Shown: positions 25,640-34,604, counted from the stretch's first letter. The stretch is DNA of 37,896 nt from Actinomadura soli (GCF_005889715.1 NZ_VCKW01000056.1:1-37896), one strand, 5' to 3'. Numbers and translations: made by a program. The notes: a model not told the origin generated them from the letters alone.

Positions 25640-26425
25640 TCATCGGGCCTCCTTTCCGAACGCGGCGCGGACGTCGCCGAGGCCGTCGATGCGGGCCTCG
25701 AACACGTCGCCGGGGGCGGCGGGGACGACCGGGCCGAGCGCGCCGGTCAGCACCGTGTCGCCCGCGCGCAGCGGGCGCCCGACGCGGACGAGCGTGTCGG
25801 CGAGCCACAGCGCCGCGTTCAGCGGATGCCCGAGGCAGGCCGCGCCGGTGCCGGTCGAGACCTGCTCGCCGCGGCGCTCCACCACCATCCCGCACAGGCG
25901 CAGATCGACGTCCTTGAGCGGGACGGGACGGCCGCCCAGCACGTACAGGCCCGACGAGGCGTTGTCCGCGACCGTGTCGGCGAGCGTGATGTCCCAGTCG
26001 CGGACGCGGCTCCCGACGACCTCGATGGCGGGCAGCGCGAACGCCGTCGCGCGGATCACGTCCGCGACGGTGTGCCGCTCGTGGACGAGGTCGTGCTCGA
26101 GCACGAGCGCGACCTCCGCCTCCGCCCGCGCCTGCAGCACCGCGCCCGCGGGGATCTCCGCCCCGTCCGGGACGGCCATGTCGGCGAACAGCATCCCGAA
26201 GTCGGGGGTGTCCACGCCGAGCTGCTCCTGGACGGCCCGCGACGTCAGGCCGATCTTGCGTCCGGCGAGCCGGCGGCCCTCGCCGAGCCAGCGCCCGGTC
26301 AGCCGGTCCTGGACGGCGTAGGCGTCGTCCGCCGTGGTGATCAGGTCGCGGACGGGCTCGCACGGCACGCCGGACGCGTACGCCCCGAGAAGCCGCTCGG
26401 CCGCGGCGTCGATGTTCGTTGTCAC
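25640..26425 (-). CDS. 2-oxopent-4-enoate hydratase
   Basis: 261-residue hydratase of the DmpE/MhpD family. Blocks are [38 protein letters not shown] (metal ligands), [26 protein letters not shown] and [20 protein letters not shown]. It adds water to 2-oxopent-4-enoate, giving 4-hydroxy-2-oxovalerate. The GTG at 26425 starts ten bases after the dehydrogenase stop. The next enzymes (4-hydroxy-2-oxovalerate aldolase and acylating acetaldehyde dehydrogenase) are not in this window, so they must be encoded elsewhere if the pathway goes to pyruvate and acetyl-CoA. Confidence 0.87.
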   Translation of the reverse strand: MTTNIDAAAERLLGAYASGVPCEPVRDLITTADDAYAVQDRLTGRWLGEGRRLAGRKIGLTSRAVQEQLGVDTPDFGMLFADMAVPDGAEIPAGAVLQARAEAEVALVLEHDLVHERHTVADVIRATAFALPAIEVVGSRVRDWDITLADTVADNASSGLYVLGGRPVPLKDVDLRLCGMVVERRGEQVSTGTGAACLGHPLNAALWLADTLVRVGRPLRAGDTVLTGALGPVVPAAPGDVFEARIDGLGDVRAAFGKEAR

Positions 26426-26435
26426 TGGTTCGCCT

Positions 26436-27872
26436 TCAGATCTGGATGCACACGTTCACGGGCTCGGAGAAGAAGTCCAGGGAGTACTCTCCCCCCTCCC
26501 GCCCGATCCCGGACGCCTTGACACCGCCGAACGGCGTGCGCAGGTCGCGGAGGTTCCAGCAGTTCACCCAGACGATCCCGGTCTCGACGCGCGGCGCGAC
26601 CCGGTGCGCCCTGGACAGGTCGCGCGTCCACAGCGTGGACGCGAGCCCGTAGGGGCTGTCGTTGGCGAGCGCGAGCGCCTCGTCCTCGGTGTCGAACGGC
26701 GCGACGTGGCAGACCGGGCCGAAGATCTCCTCGCGGACGGCGCGGGCCGTCTCGGGCAGCCCGGTCAGGACGGTCGGCTCGACGTGGAAGCCGCCGTCCC
26801 GCTCGTCCCCGAAGGCCGGGGCCCCGCCGCCCGCGACGACCGTGGCGCCCTCCTCGCGGGCGAGCCGGTAGTAGGCGAGGACCTTGTCGCGGTGGTCGGC
26901 GGAGATCATCGGGCCGTAGCCGTCCAGGGCCGCGGCCCGCTCGCCCAGCCGCACGACGAACTCGTCGAAGACCGGCCGCTCGACGTAGACGCGCTCGGTG
27001 CACAGGCAGATCTGGCCGGAGTGGGTGAACGAGGAGCGGACGGTCCCGTCCACGGCGGCGTCGAGGTCGGCGTCGGCGAACACGAGCGCCGGGTTCTTGC
27101 CGCCGAGCTCGAACGAGACCGGCGTGACGTGGTCGGCGGCGTTGCGCATGATCGCGGCGCCGGTGGCGGACTCGCCCGTGAACGCGATCGCGTCGACGCC
27201 CGGATGCGCGGTGAGGAACTCCCCCGCCGCGGCCGGGCCGTGCCCGTGGACCAGGTTGAACACGCCGTCGGGGAGCCCGGCGTCGTCGATCACGCGGGCG
27301 AGCAGCGTCGCGGTGGACGGCGTCTCCTCCGACGGCTTCAGCACGACCGTGTTGCCGCAGGCCAGCGCGGGGGCGATCTTCCACGTCGACAGCAGCAGCG
27401 GGAGGTTCCACGGGGAGATGATCGCCACCACGCCCAGCGGGCGGCGCACCGTGTAGTTGAGCGCCTGCCCCGCTCCCGTGCTCCAGCCCGGGACCCGCGT
27501 CGTGTAGGCCCGCTCGGGTCGTCCGTACAGCAGCTCGGCGTAGGCGCGGAAGTTGCCGACCGCGCGCGGGACGTCGACGGTCCTGGCGAACTCGCGGGAC
27601 CTGCCGGTGTCGGCGACCTCCGCGTCCACGAACTCGTCGAACCGCGCCTCGATGCCGTCGGCGACGGCCCTCAGCGCGGCGGCGCGCTCCTCGGCGCCCG
27701 TCGTCCCCCAGGGGCCGCGGAGCGCCGTGCGGGCCGCGGTGACGGCGTCGTCCACGACGTCGCGCGTGGCCTCGGGGACGGTGCCCAGCTCGGAGCCGTC
27801 CACGGGCGCGATGAGCGGGAAGGACGGTCCGTCCGAACGGAACCCGCCCCCGACGTAGTGCTCAGCCTTCAT
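26436..27872 (-). CDS. 2-aminomuconate-6-semialdehyde dehydrogenase
   Basis: 478-residue NAD-dependent aldehyde dehydrogenase. Catalytic Cys289 is in [12 protein letters not shown], Glu255 in [10 protein letters not shown] and Asn155 in [16 protein letters not shown] binds the cofactor. It belongs to the hydroxymuconic/aminomuconic semialdehyde dehydrogenase branch by context: in this operon it oxidises 2-aminomuconate semialdehyde to 2-aminomuconate. It is the first gene; ATG at 27872 follows GGGAGGAGAGCG. About 24 in-frame codons further upstream are low-complexity shadow sequence. The divergent LysR gene and a candidate LysR box lie in the 110-base promoter gap. Confidence 0.92.
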   Translation of the reverse strand: MKAEHYVGGGFRSDGPSFPLIAPVDGSELGTVPEATRDVVDDAVTAARTALRGPWGTTGAEERAAALRAVADGIEARFDEFVDAEVADTGRSREFARTVDVPRAVGNFRAYAELLYGRPERAYTTRVPGWSTGAGQALNYTVRRPLGVVAIISPWNLPLLLSTWKIAPALACGNTVVLKPSEETPSTATLLARVIDDAGLPDGVFNLVHGHGPAAAGEFLTAHPGVDAIAFTGESATGAAIMRNAADHVTPVSFELGGKNPALVFADADLDAAVDGTVRSSFTHSGQICLCTERVYVERPVFDEFVVRLGERAAALDGYGPMISADHRDKVLAYYRLAREEGATVVAGGGAPAFGDERDGGFHVEPTVLTGLPETARAVREEIFGPVCHVAPFDTEDEALALANDSPYGLASTLWTRDLSRAHRVAPRVETGIVWVNCWNLRDLRTPFGGVKASGIGREGGEYSLDFFSEPVNVCIQI

Positions 27873-27928
27873 CGCTCTCCTCCCGCGGCCATTCCTGCGC
27901 CTCGATCCTCCGCCCCCGAAGCTATGCC

Positions 27929-27941
27929 TGGCAAATACCAA
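27929..27941. promoter_or_regulatory. Candidate LysR box in the divergent kyn promoter
   Basis: TGGCAAATACCAA fits the LysR T-N11-A pattern with TGG/CCA half symmetry. It lies 42 bases from the LysR start and 57 from the dehydrogenase start. The core CAAATACCRATC recurs at 29833-29844, upstream of the arylformamidase-like gene. Confidence 0.45.
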
Positions 27942-27982
27942 TCGACCATGGAGATATGACGAACATGTGATAGTAAGGCGGC

Positions 27983-28918
27983 ATGCGCGCGATCGACCTG
28001 CTGAACGGGCGGCTGAAACTCCGCCACCTGATCCTCGTGGTCGCCATCGCCGACCAGGGCAGCGTCCTGCGCGCCGCCGAGCACCTCCACCTCGCCCAGC
28101 CCGCCGTGACGCGCAGCCTCCGCGAGGTGGAGGGCATCCTCGGCGTGGAGCTGTTCACCCGCGGCCCGCGCGGCGTGACGCCGACCCTGTTCGGGGACGC
28201 CTTCATCGAGCACGCCCGCACCGTCCTCGCCGAGCTGCGCCGCGCGGGCGAGCGCATCACCGGCCTCGCGGACGGCGAGGTCGGCACCGTCACCATCGGA
28301 ACGCTCCTCGCGGGCTCCAACGTGCTGCTGCCCCGCGCGATCGCCGCCCTGAAACGGGACCGGCCCGGCATCACGGTGATCGTCCAGGAGGCCACGTTCG
28401 ACGCCCAGGTCCCGCGCCTGCTCGACGGCGAGATCGACCTGATCCTCGGCCGCCTCAACCCGATCGGCGACCTGCGCGGCCTCCGGCAGATCACCCTCTA
28501 CGGCGAGCCGGTCCGCCTCGTCGCCCGCCGCGACCACCCGGCCCGCGCCCGCGCGGACCTCCGCCTGGAGGATCTGCTCGACTATCCGTGGGTGCTGCCG
28601 CTGGAGCAGACGGCCCTGCGCACCGAGCTGGAGCAGGTCTTCCGCGCGGAGGGGCTCGTCCCGCCGGGGAACCTGGTCGAGTGCACCTCGGTGCTGACCG
28701 TCCGGACCCTCGTCCGCGACACCGACATGATCGCCGCGCTGCCCGAGCTGGTGGCCCGGACCGACGCCGACATCGCGCCGCTGCCCGTGCCGCTGGAGAC
28801 CGTCCGCCGCCAGGTGGGGGTCACGCTCCCGGCGCACCGCGCCCCGACGCCGTCCGCGCGGCTGATGCTCGACCACCTCCGGCAGGAGGCCGCCGAGATC
28901 ACCGGCGCGGTGAGCTGA
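27983..28918 (+). CDS. LysR-type regulator of the kynurenine/3-HAA operon
   Basis: 311-residue LysR regulator. The winged HTH occupies about residues 12-70 (LRHLILVVAIADQGSVLRAAEHL, with HLAQPAVTRSLREVEGILGVELF), followed by a two-lobed effector domain (GTVTIGTLLAGSN, DLILGRLNP, LTVRTLVRDTDMIAALPELV). It resembles the GbpR/aromatic-degradation branch. It is transcribed away from the operon across 110 bases, the standard layout for a LysR activator with its target. The likely effector is a pathway intermediate. Its stop directly abuts the convergent hydrolase stop (28918/28919). The ATG at 27983 follows AAGGCGG. Confidence 0.92.
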   Translation: MRAIDLLNGRLKLRHLILVVAIADQGSVLRAAEHLHLAQPAVTRSLREVEGILGVELFTRGPRGVTPTLFGDAFIEHARTVLAELRRAGERITGLADGEVGTVTIGTLLAGSNVLLPRAIAALKRDRPGITVIVQEATFDAQVPRLLDGEIDLILGRLNPIGDLRGLRQITLYGEPVRLVARRDHPARARADLRLEDLLDYPWVLPLEQTALRTELEQVFRAEGLVPPGNLVECTSVLTVRTLVRDTDMIAALPELVARTDADIAPLPVPLETVRRQVGVTLPAHRAPTPSARLMLDHLRQEAAEITGAVS

Positions 28919-29782
28919 TCACACGGCCCGGACGAGATCGACCAGCGTCCTGCCGAGGAGGGACTCCGCGTCGCCGAGGTCGAGGACGACGTCGAAATGG
29001 TCCCGGTCCGGGACGACGATCAGGTCGCCCGCGTCCCAGTGCGGCTGGAACCGTCGCGACTGCGCCAGGAAGCCGTCCCCGTCGTTCTCCGCCACGGCGA
29101 ACACGGCGGGACACCGCCGGTCGGCGGGCAGCAGGGCGGGGCTCAGCGCCGCCGCACGCTCCTCGTCCAGCCGCAGGTACTCGTTCACGTAGATGCGGGT
29201 GATCGGGCGGATGTCGAACAGGCCGCTGACCGGCATCGCCGCCTTGACGACGTCGCCGGGGAGCCCGAATCGCTCCTGCCAGCGGCCCGCCATCGTCATC
29301 CCGGCCAGGTGCCCGCCCGCCGAACTCCCGCCGACCACGATCCGGTCCGGGTCGAGCCCGTGCTCGCGCCCGTGCCGGTACACCCACGCGACCGCCGCCC
29401 GCGCCTGCCGGACGATCTCCTCCAGCGTCGCCTTCGGAGCGAGCGTGTAGTCGGGGACGACGGTCGCGATGCCCTGCTCGCAGAGCATCCGCGCCATGAA
29501 GGACGACTCCTCCCGCGAGAGCGCGAACCAGTATCCGCCGTGGAAGAAGATGAACACCGGTCTGAGGCCGTCGCCGTCCACGCCCCAGACGTCCAGCCGC
29601 TCGCCGCTCGCCTCGTCGTAGCCGACGCCGAGATGCCCGGGAAGGCCCGCGACGGCCCGCTCCGACTCGGCCCGGTAGCGGGCCAGATGCCGCTCCATCA
29701 GCTCCGTTCCGGCCTTCCGCCGCACGTTGTACGCGACGTCGAGTTCCTCGTCGCTCAACTCGCTGCCCGGCCAGTCGCCCAC
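28919..29782 (-). CDS. Alpha/beta hydrolase, arylformamidase-like
   Basis: 287-residue alpha/beta hydrolase. The oxyanion motif HGGYW (about residue 80) and nucleophile elbow GGSSAGGHLA (about 154-160) are followed by an acid Asp in AENDGDG and a His near DRDHFDVV. The HGGYW form is typical of the AFMID/BNA7-type kynurenine formamidases, which hydrolyse N-formylkynurenine to kynurenine. Beside a kynureninase operon that role is plausible. The GTG at 29782 has GAGGGGG upstream; the nearby ATG is out of frame. It lies 75 bases after the ABC-F gene on the same strand and abuts the LysR stop. A general carboxylesterase is the alternative. Confidence 0.75.
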   Translation of the reverse strand: MGDWPGSELSDEELDVAYNVRRKAGTELMERHLARYRAESERAVAGLPGHLGVGYDEASGERLDVWGVDGDGLRPVFIFFHGGYWFALSREESSFMARMLCEQGIATVVPDYTLAPKATLEEIVRQARAAVAWVYRHGREHGLDPDRIVVGGSSAGGHLAGMTMAGRWQERFGLPGDVVKAAMPVSGLFDIRPITRIYVNEYLRLDEERAAALSPALLPADRRCPAVFAVAENDGDGFLAQSRRFQPHWDAGDLIVVPDRDHFDVVLDLGDAESLLGRTLVDLVRAV

Positions 29783-29832
29783 ATCGTCCCCCTCGCGGTC
29801 AGGCCCAGCCTCTCCCCGGGAGGCGGGACGAT

Positions 29833-29844
29833 CAAATACCGATC
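29833..29844. promoter_or_regulatory. Second copy of the CAAATACC motif upstream of the arylformamidase-like gene
   Basis: CAAATACCGATC differs by one base from CAAATACCAATC at 27932-27943, and here GATC flanks it on both sides. It lies about 50 bases upstream of the hydrolase GTG. A shared LysR site is inferred from this match alone. Confidence 0.35.
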
Positions 29845-29857
29845 CTTGTGCCCGGTA

Positions 29858-31453
29858 TCACAATCCGGCCATGTCGGCGCTCCAGATCGGGGTGTCGGAC
29901 TCGTGGACTTCGCCGTCGGTCCCGAAGACGAGGTAGCGGTCGAAGTCGGCGGCGAACCAGCGGTCGTGGGTCACCGCCAGAACGGTGCCCGAGTAGGACG
30001 CCAGCCCCTCCTGCAATGCCTCGGCACTGGCCAGGTCGAGGTTGTCGGTCGGCTCGTCCAGCAGCAGCAGGGTCGCGCCCGACAGTTCCAGCAGGAGGAT
30101 CTGCAGCCTGGCCTGCTGGCCCCCGGAGAGGGTCTCGAACGGGCGGGAGCCCGCGGGAGCCAGTTCGTAGCGGGCGAGCGCCGCCATCGCGTCGTTGCGG
30201 GTCAGCGCGTTCTCCGCCATGAGGATCTGCGCGGGCGTGCGGCCTTGCAAATCGGGACGCGCATGCGTTTGGACGAAATGGCCCGGCACGACCCTGGCCC
30301 CCAGCCGGTGAACGCCGTCATGCGGAATGTCGTCCCCGGCGAGCAGGCGCAGGAATGTCGACTTGCCCGAGCCGTTCGAGCCGAGAACGGCGACGCGCTC
30401 GCCGTACCAGACCTCGACGTCGAAAGGACGCGTCAGCCCGGTCAGTTCGAGCGACTCGCAGATGAGCGCGCGTTTTCCGGTACGGCCGCCCCGCAGGCGC
30501 ATCCGCACGTTCTGTTCCTTGGGGGCGCTCTGCGGAGGCCCCGCTTCCTCGAAGCGCTGCAACCGGGTGCGAGCGGCCTGATAGGACGAGGCGACCGCGT
30601 CGTTGTTGGTGGCGCGCTGGCGGAGCGTGTGGACGAGCCGTTTGAGGCGCGCATGTTCGTCGTCCCATCGGCGGCGCAGTTCGTGAAGGCGTTCGGTGCG
30701 GTCGCGGCGGGCCTGGGCGTAGCCCGCGAATCCGCCTCCGTGCACCCAGACGTCGCGTGATTCCACCGTGACGATCCGGTCGGCCGCGTCGGCGAGCAAT
30801 TGCCGGTCGTGCGAGACGAGCAGGACGGTCTTGTTCACGCCGCGGAGTTTCTCGGCCAGCCATTCCTTGCCGGGCACGTCCAGGTAATTGTCGGGCTCGT
30901 CCAGGAGAAGGACCTCGTCCGGGCCGCGCAGGAGGGCCTCCAGGACGAGGCGTTTCTGCTCGCCGCCCGACAGCGTCGTCACGAGCCGGGCCTTCGCCTC
31001 GTCGAAGCGCAGCCCCAGCGCGGCCGTCGTGCAGGTGTCCCAGACGACCTCGATGTCGTATCCGCCTGCGTCCGTGTAGGTGGTGATGGCCTGGGCGTAG
31101 GCGAGTTGACTCTGCTCGCTCTCGCCCAACGCGGACTCTGCCCTGGCCAGTTCTCGTGCTGCGATGCGCACGCGGTCGGGCGCCACCGACAACAGCAGGT
31201 CGTGGACGGTGCGGCCGTCGCGGATATTGCCGATGAACTGGCGCATGACGCCGAGGCCGCCGGAACTCGTCACGACGCCGTCCGATGGCTGGACGTCGCC
31301 CGCGATCAGCCGCAGCAGCGTGGTCTTCCCTGCGCCGTTCGGGCCGACGAGCGCCGCCTTGGCTCCGGCTCCGATGCGGAACGAGACGTCGTCCAGCAGG
31401 AGCCGGCCGTCGGGCGGCGCGTAGGTCAGGCGGCTCACCTCGATATGCCCCAC
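29858..31453 (-). CDS. ABC-F family ATPase
   Basis: 531-residue protein with two ABC ATPase domains and no membrane segments. Walker A motifs are GPNGAGKTT (about 37-45) and GSNGSGKST (about 340), with signatures LSGGEQKR and LSGGQQAR and Walker B in LLLDEPDN and LLLDEPTD. A charged helical linker (RRRWDDEHARLKRLVHTL) lies between the domains. ABC-F proteins act on the ribosome; some protect it from antibiotics. The GTG at 31453 has AGGGAG six bases upstream. The divergent TetR gene 78 bases away suggests inducible expression, a layout seen for resistance ABC-Fs. Which drug, if any, cannot be told from sequence. Confidence 0.93.
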   Translation of the reverse strand: MGHIEVSRLTYAPPDGRLLLDDVSFRIGAGAKAALVGPNGAGKTTLLRLIAGDVQPSDGVVTSSGGLGVMRQFIGNIRDGRTVHDLLLSVAPDRVRIAARELARAESALGESEQSQLAYAQAITTYTDAGGYDIEVVWDTCTTAALGLRFDEAKARLVTTLSGGEQKRLVLEALLRGPDEVLLLDEPDNYLDVPGKEWLAEKLRGVNKTVLLVSHDRQLLADAADRIVTVESRDVWVHGGGFAGYAQARRDRTERLHELRRRWDDEHARLKRLVHTLRQRATNNDAVASSYQAARTRLQRFEEAGPPQSAPKEQNVRMRLRGGRTGKRALICESLELTGLTRPFDVEVWYGERVAVLGSNGSGKSTFLRLLAGDDIPHDGVHRLGARVVPGHFVQTHARPDLQGRTPAQILMAENALTRNDAMAALARYELAPAGSRPFETLSGGQQARLQILLLELSGATLLLLDEPTDNLDLASAEALQEGLASYSGTVLAVTHDRWFAADFDRYLVFGTDGEVHESDTPIWSADMAGL

Positions 31454-31477
31454 GGCGCTCCCTAGCTCGTACAGTGT

Positions 31478-31490
31478 TCGAGGTACTCGA
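31478..31490. promoter_or_regulatory. Candidate operator between ABC-F and TetR genes
   Basis: TCGAGGTACTCGA is a perfect 13-base inverted repeat with five-base arms and a GTA centre, in the 78-base gap. It is the obvious candidate for the adjacent TetR. A TACTAG hexamer (31516-31521) ten bases before the TetR ATG may be its -10. Confidence 0.45.
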
Positions 31491-31531
31491 CCGTTGATCT
31501 GGTTCTCGTCCAATGTACTAGCCTGGCGCGC

Positions 31532-32191
31532 ATGAGCGAGAGCGTGTGGCTGCGGAAGGACCGTCCCCGCCGGGAGGCGCCGCCCCTGACCCGCGAGCGG
31601 ATCGTCGCGGAGGCCGTCGCGCTGCTGGACGAGGAGGGCGCCGGGCGGCTGACGATGCGGCGGCTCGCCGAGCGCCTGGACACCGGGTCCACGACCCTGT
31701 ACTGGCACGTCGAGACGAAGGACGACGTGCTGGAGCTGGCGCTCGACGCCGTCTTCGGCGACGTCCCGATCCCCGGCGCGGGACCGGACTGGCGCGCCGA
31801 CGTGGTCGCGCTCATGTCCGGCTGGCGGCGCGCGATGCTCGGCCATCCCTGGTCGGCGTCGATCCTCGGCGGGCGCCCGCTCCTCGGCCCCAACGTCCTC
31901 GCCCGCACCGACTTCCTGTACACCGCGCTGGCCACCACCGGCGTCACCGGACGGGAACTCGCCGCCGCGGCGTACGCGGTCGCCAACTACGTCATCGGCT
32001 CGGCGCTCATGCAGATCGGCGGCCAAGGCGACGAAGAACCCGCGACGCGGAAGACGGCGGAGCATCTCGCCCGCAACCGCGACCGGTATCCGGCGCTCGC
32101 CGCGCACGGCCACCTGCGGGGCGACGACTGGGACGCCGCCTTCGCGCAGGGCCTGGACTACATCCTGGACGGCCTGGCGCGCCGCCCCTGA
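31532..32191 (+). CDS. TetR-family regulator (TetR_C type)
   Basis: 219-residue repressor. The N-terminal HTH has LTRERIVAEAVALLDEEGAG, LTMRRLAERLDTGSTTLYWHV and KDDVLELALDAVFG, the pattern of the TetR/TetR_C class that often governs drug-resistance genes. The C-terminal domain is all-helical. It diverges from the ABC-F gene and probably represses it and itself through the inverted repeat between them. The ATG at 31532 has no strong Shine-Dalgarno. Its stop is nine bases from that of the convergent Nudix gene. Confidence 0.92.
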   Translation: MSESVWLRKDRPRREAPPLTRERIVAEAVALLDEEGAGRLTMRRLAERLDTGSTTLYWHVETKDDVLELALDAVFGDVPIPGAGPDWRADVVALMSGWRRAMLGHPWSASILGGRPLLGPNVLARTDFLYTALATTGVTGRELAAAAYAVANYVIGSALMQIGGQGDEEPATRKTAEHLARNRDRYPALAAHGHLRGDDWDAAFAQGLDYILDGLARRP

Positions 32192-32200
32192 CGGGCTCGG

Positions 32201-32671
32201 CTAGGGGACGAGCCCGGAAAGGTCTGCGGCGTGGTCGTGCAGGTAGGCGGCGAGCATCTCGGGGATGAGGGTGATGGACGCCAGCCCGCCGGGCGTGCAG
32301 GGGACGAGGTCGACGTCGTAGCGGCCGTTGGCGGGGTCGTCGAACTCGGGGCCGTGCCTGCGGGACAGGTCCATCGTCGCCAGGCGGCACACGTAGAAGG
32401 TGTTGAGGCGGTGCAGGCCGGGGCTCTGCTCGCCGCACGCGAAGACCTGGCGGACGGGCCCGGCGGTGGCGCCGAGTTCCTCGTCCAGTTCGCGCCGCAG
32501 AGCCGCCTCGGGAGTCGCGTCCGTGGGCTCGATCTTGCCGCCGGGGGTCGTCCAGTACACCGGACGGCCCGGACGCGTGCGGCGCAGCAGGACCAGCGCG
32601 TCTCCGTCCAGCAGCAGGGCCCGCACCGCCCGCCGGACCCGCGGCGCGCCGCTCGCGAGTTCAGGGGTCAC
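32201..32671 (-). CDS. Nudix hydrolase
   Basis: 156-residue Nudix protein. The Nudix box is GGKIEPTDATPEAALRRELDE then ELGA (about residues 43-67). Compared with GX5EX7REUXEEXGU it has one extra residue after EPT, so the first Glu is replaced by the Asp-Ala pair, while REL-DEEL, the metal-binding half, is intact. Substrate is a nucleoside diphosphate derivative by family; nothing more specific is visible. The GTG at 32671 overlaps the stop of the response regulator gene (GTGA), which couples it to the two-component operon. It is the last gene of that operon. Confidence 0.85.
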   Translation of the reverse strand: MTPELASGAPRVRRAVRALLLDGDALVLLRRTRPGRPVYWTTPGGKIEPTDATPEAALRRELDEELGATAGPVRQVFACGEQSPGLHRLNTFYVCRLATMDLSRRHGPEFDDPANGRYDVDLVPCTPGGLASITLIPEMLAAYLHDHAADLSGLVP

Positions 32672-33306
32672 GAGTTCAGGTAGGCGAGGACGGCCAGGAC
32701 GCGCCGGTGACCGCTGTCGCTGGGCGGCAGGCCGAGCTTGGCGAACACCGCGCCGATGTGCTTGCTGACCGACCGCTCGGTGATGACCAGGGTGGTGGCG
32801 ATGGTGGCGTTGTCGAGGCCCTGCGCCATCAGGCCGAGGACCTCGCGCTCGCGGGGCGTGAGCGCCTGCAGCGGGTCGCGCCGGGACGTCATCAGCTGGG
32901 ACACGACCTCGGGGTCGAGGGCGGTGCCCCCGGCGGCGACGCGGGCCAGCGCGTCGAGGAACTCGCCGACGCGGCTCACCCGGTCCTTGAGCAGGTAGCC
33001 GACGCCTTCCGCGCCGCCCGCGAGCAGCTCGGCGGCGTAGGTCTCCTCGACGTACTGGGACAGCACGAGGACGGGCAGCCCGGGCAGCTTCCTGCGGGCC
33101 TCGACGGCGGCGCGCAGGCCCTCGTCCCGGAACCCGGGCGGCAGCCGGACGTCGAGGACGGCGGCGTCCGGACGGTGCTCCAGCAGCGCGGGCAGCACGC
33201 CGGGCCCGCTGTCGGCGACGGCGACGACCTCGTGGCCGTCCGAGGTGAGCAGCAGGACGAGGCCCTCGCGGAGCAGCACGTTGTCCTCGGCGATCACGAT
33301 CCGCAC
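32668..33306 (-). CDS. LuxR-type response regulator
   Basis: 212-residue response regulator. Receiver acidic pocket AED (6-8), phospho-acceptor Asp52 in AVLDVRLPPG, Ser in VLSQY and Lys in LLKDRV. The LuxR HTH starts at LTPREREVLGLMAQGLDN with recognition helix VSKHIGAVFAKLGL. The GTG at 33306 overlaps the end of the kinase gene by 13 bases, and its stop overlaps the Nudix start. With the divergent ABC transporter and a perfect inverted repeat in the shared promoter, its probable target is that transporter. Confidence 0.94.
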   Translation of the reverse strand: MRIVIAEDNVLLREGLVLLLTSDGHEVVAVADSGPGVLPALLEHRPDAAVLDVRLPPGFRDEGLRAAVEARRKLPGLPVLVLSQYVEETYAAELLAGGAEGVGYLLKDRVSRVGEFLDALARVAAGGTALDPEVVSQLMTSRRDPLQALTPREREVLGLMAQGLDNATIATTLVITERSVSKHIGAVFAKLGLPPSDSGHRRVLAVLAYLNS

Positions 33307-34541
33307 GGCAGGTCCACTTCGAGCGTCGTCCCTCCCCCGTCGGGGCTGTCGATGCGGGTGGCGCCGTCGAGCGCCGCGACCCGGCGGCGGATGCCGTCGA
33401 GGCCGCTGCCGCGGCCGGGGTCGGCGCCGCCCTTGCCATCATCCCGCACGGTGATCGTCAGCCGGGCGGGTTCGCGGCGGACCGCGACCCACCCGTGGCG
33501 GGCGCCGCTGTGCCTGGCGATGTTGGTGAGGGCCTCGGCGACGACGAAGTAGGCCGCGGCCTCGACGGCGGCGGGTGCGCGGCCCTCCGCGTCCAGGTCG
33601 GCGCCGGTGTCCAGCTCGATGGGGATCTGCGCGGTGGCGGCGAGCGCGCGGAGCGCCCCGGCGAGGCCCCGGTCGGACAGGATCGGCGGGTAGATGCCGC
33701 GGATCACCGTCCGCAGGTGGGTGAGGGCCTCCTCGACGCCGTCCCTGGCCTCCAGGAACAGCGCGCGGGCCGCGCCGGGGTCGACGTCGAAGCGGCGGTC
33801 GGCGAGGCCGAGGCGGAGCGCGGCGGCGACGAGCTGGGCCTGCGTCCCGTCGTGCAGGTCGCGCTCGATGCGGCGCAGCTCGGCGCCGTGCGCCTCCAGG
33901 GCCTCGGCGCGGGTCTCGGTGAGCTCCTCGACCCGTTCGGCGAGGCTGGTGCGGCGCGTGGGGCCGAGCAGCGCTTCGGCGAGGCGGGCCTGCCAGCGGG
34001 CGAGGCGCGGCACCAGCCACAGCAGGAGGGCGAGGTCGAACGCGCCCTGGAGGAACGGCATCGTCAGCGCCTTCGGCCAGCTGTCCAGTGTGATGAACGC
34101 CGACGTGGACCCGTCGGGCGCGGCCCACCACCACAGCGGCAGCGACAGCGTGTACGGGATCGCCGGCCAGATCGCCACCGCGAGCACGGCGGCCTGCAGG
34201 CCGGTGAGACCGTGGACGACCATCCAGGCGACGTCCCGCCAGGTGTCCGGCGACCGGACGAGGCGGCGCGCCTCGCCCGCTCCCTCCCCGCGCATCGGCC
34301 CGTACGGTTCGGGGATCTCGCGGCCGAGGATCCGGCCGGCCCGGCGCCGTTCGGCGTTCGCGAGCGCCCGCAGCGGCTTCACGGCCGCCGGCAGCCACGG
34401 CAGCACGAGGACGATCAGCACCAGGAACGCCGCCAGCGGGGCGAGCCCGAGCAGCGCGGGCACGGCGGTGCGCAGCCCGCCGGCCAGGTGCCCGGTCGCG
34501 TGCGCGCTGCGCCCGAAAGCCCTCTTCACTGCGCTGGTCAT
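33294..34541 (-). CDS. Sensor histidine kinase with membrane sensor domain
   Basis: 415-residue kinase. The N-terminal half is a membrane 'Sensor'-type domain with about four hydrophobic segments (28-50, 104-133 and 165-178) and no large external domain. The HisKA_3 phospho-acceptor is His230 in RRIERDLHDGTQ, and the ATPase domain has EALTNIARHSGA, VRDDGKGGADPGRGSGLDGI. Kinases of this form next to MacB-type ABC exporters usually detect envelope-active compounds. The ATG at 34541 has GAGGTGAC directly upstream, which decides it over the longer reading frame. It overlaps the regulator gene downstream and diverges from the ABC transporter. Confidence 0.92.
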   Translation of the reverse strand: MTSAVKRAFGRSAHATGHLAGGLRTAVPALLGLAPLAAFLVLIVLVLPWLPAAVKPLRALANAERRRAGRILGREIPEPYGPMRGEGAGEARRLVRSPDTWRDVAWMVVHGLTGLQAAVLAVAIWPAIPYTLSLPLWWWAAPDGSTSAFITLDSWPKALTMPFLQGAFDLALLLWLVPRLARWQARLAEALLGPTRRTSLAERVEELTETRAEALEAHGAELRRIERDLHDGTQAQLVAAALRLGLADRRFDVDPGAARALFLEARDGVEEALTHLRTVIRGIYPPILSDRGLAGALRALAATAQIPIELDTGADLDAEGRAPAAVEAAAYFVVAEALTNIARHSGARHGWVAVRREPARLTITVRDDGKGGADPGRGSGLDGIRRRVAALDGATRIDSPDGGGTTLEVDLPCGS

Positions 34542-34604
34542 GTCACCTCGCCGCTCACCGTAGGGGACGCCGCCGCCCCGCGCATCCGGGCGTGCACCCG
34601 GACC

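Noticed and set aside
31454..32113. 220-residue N-terminal extension of the ABC-F reading frame, antisense to TetR
   Set aside because: It overlaps the promoter gap and the TetR gene; the GTG at 31453 has a clear ribosome site and matches the ABC-F start.
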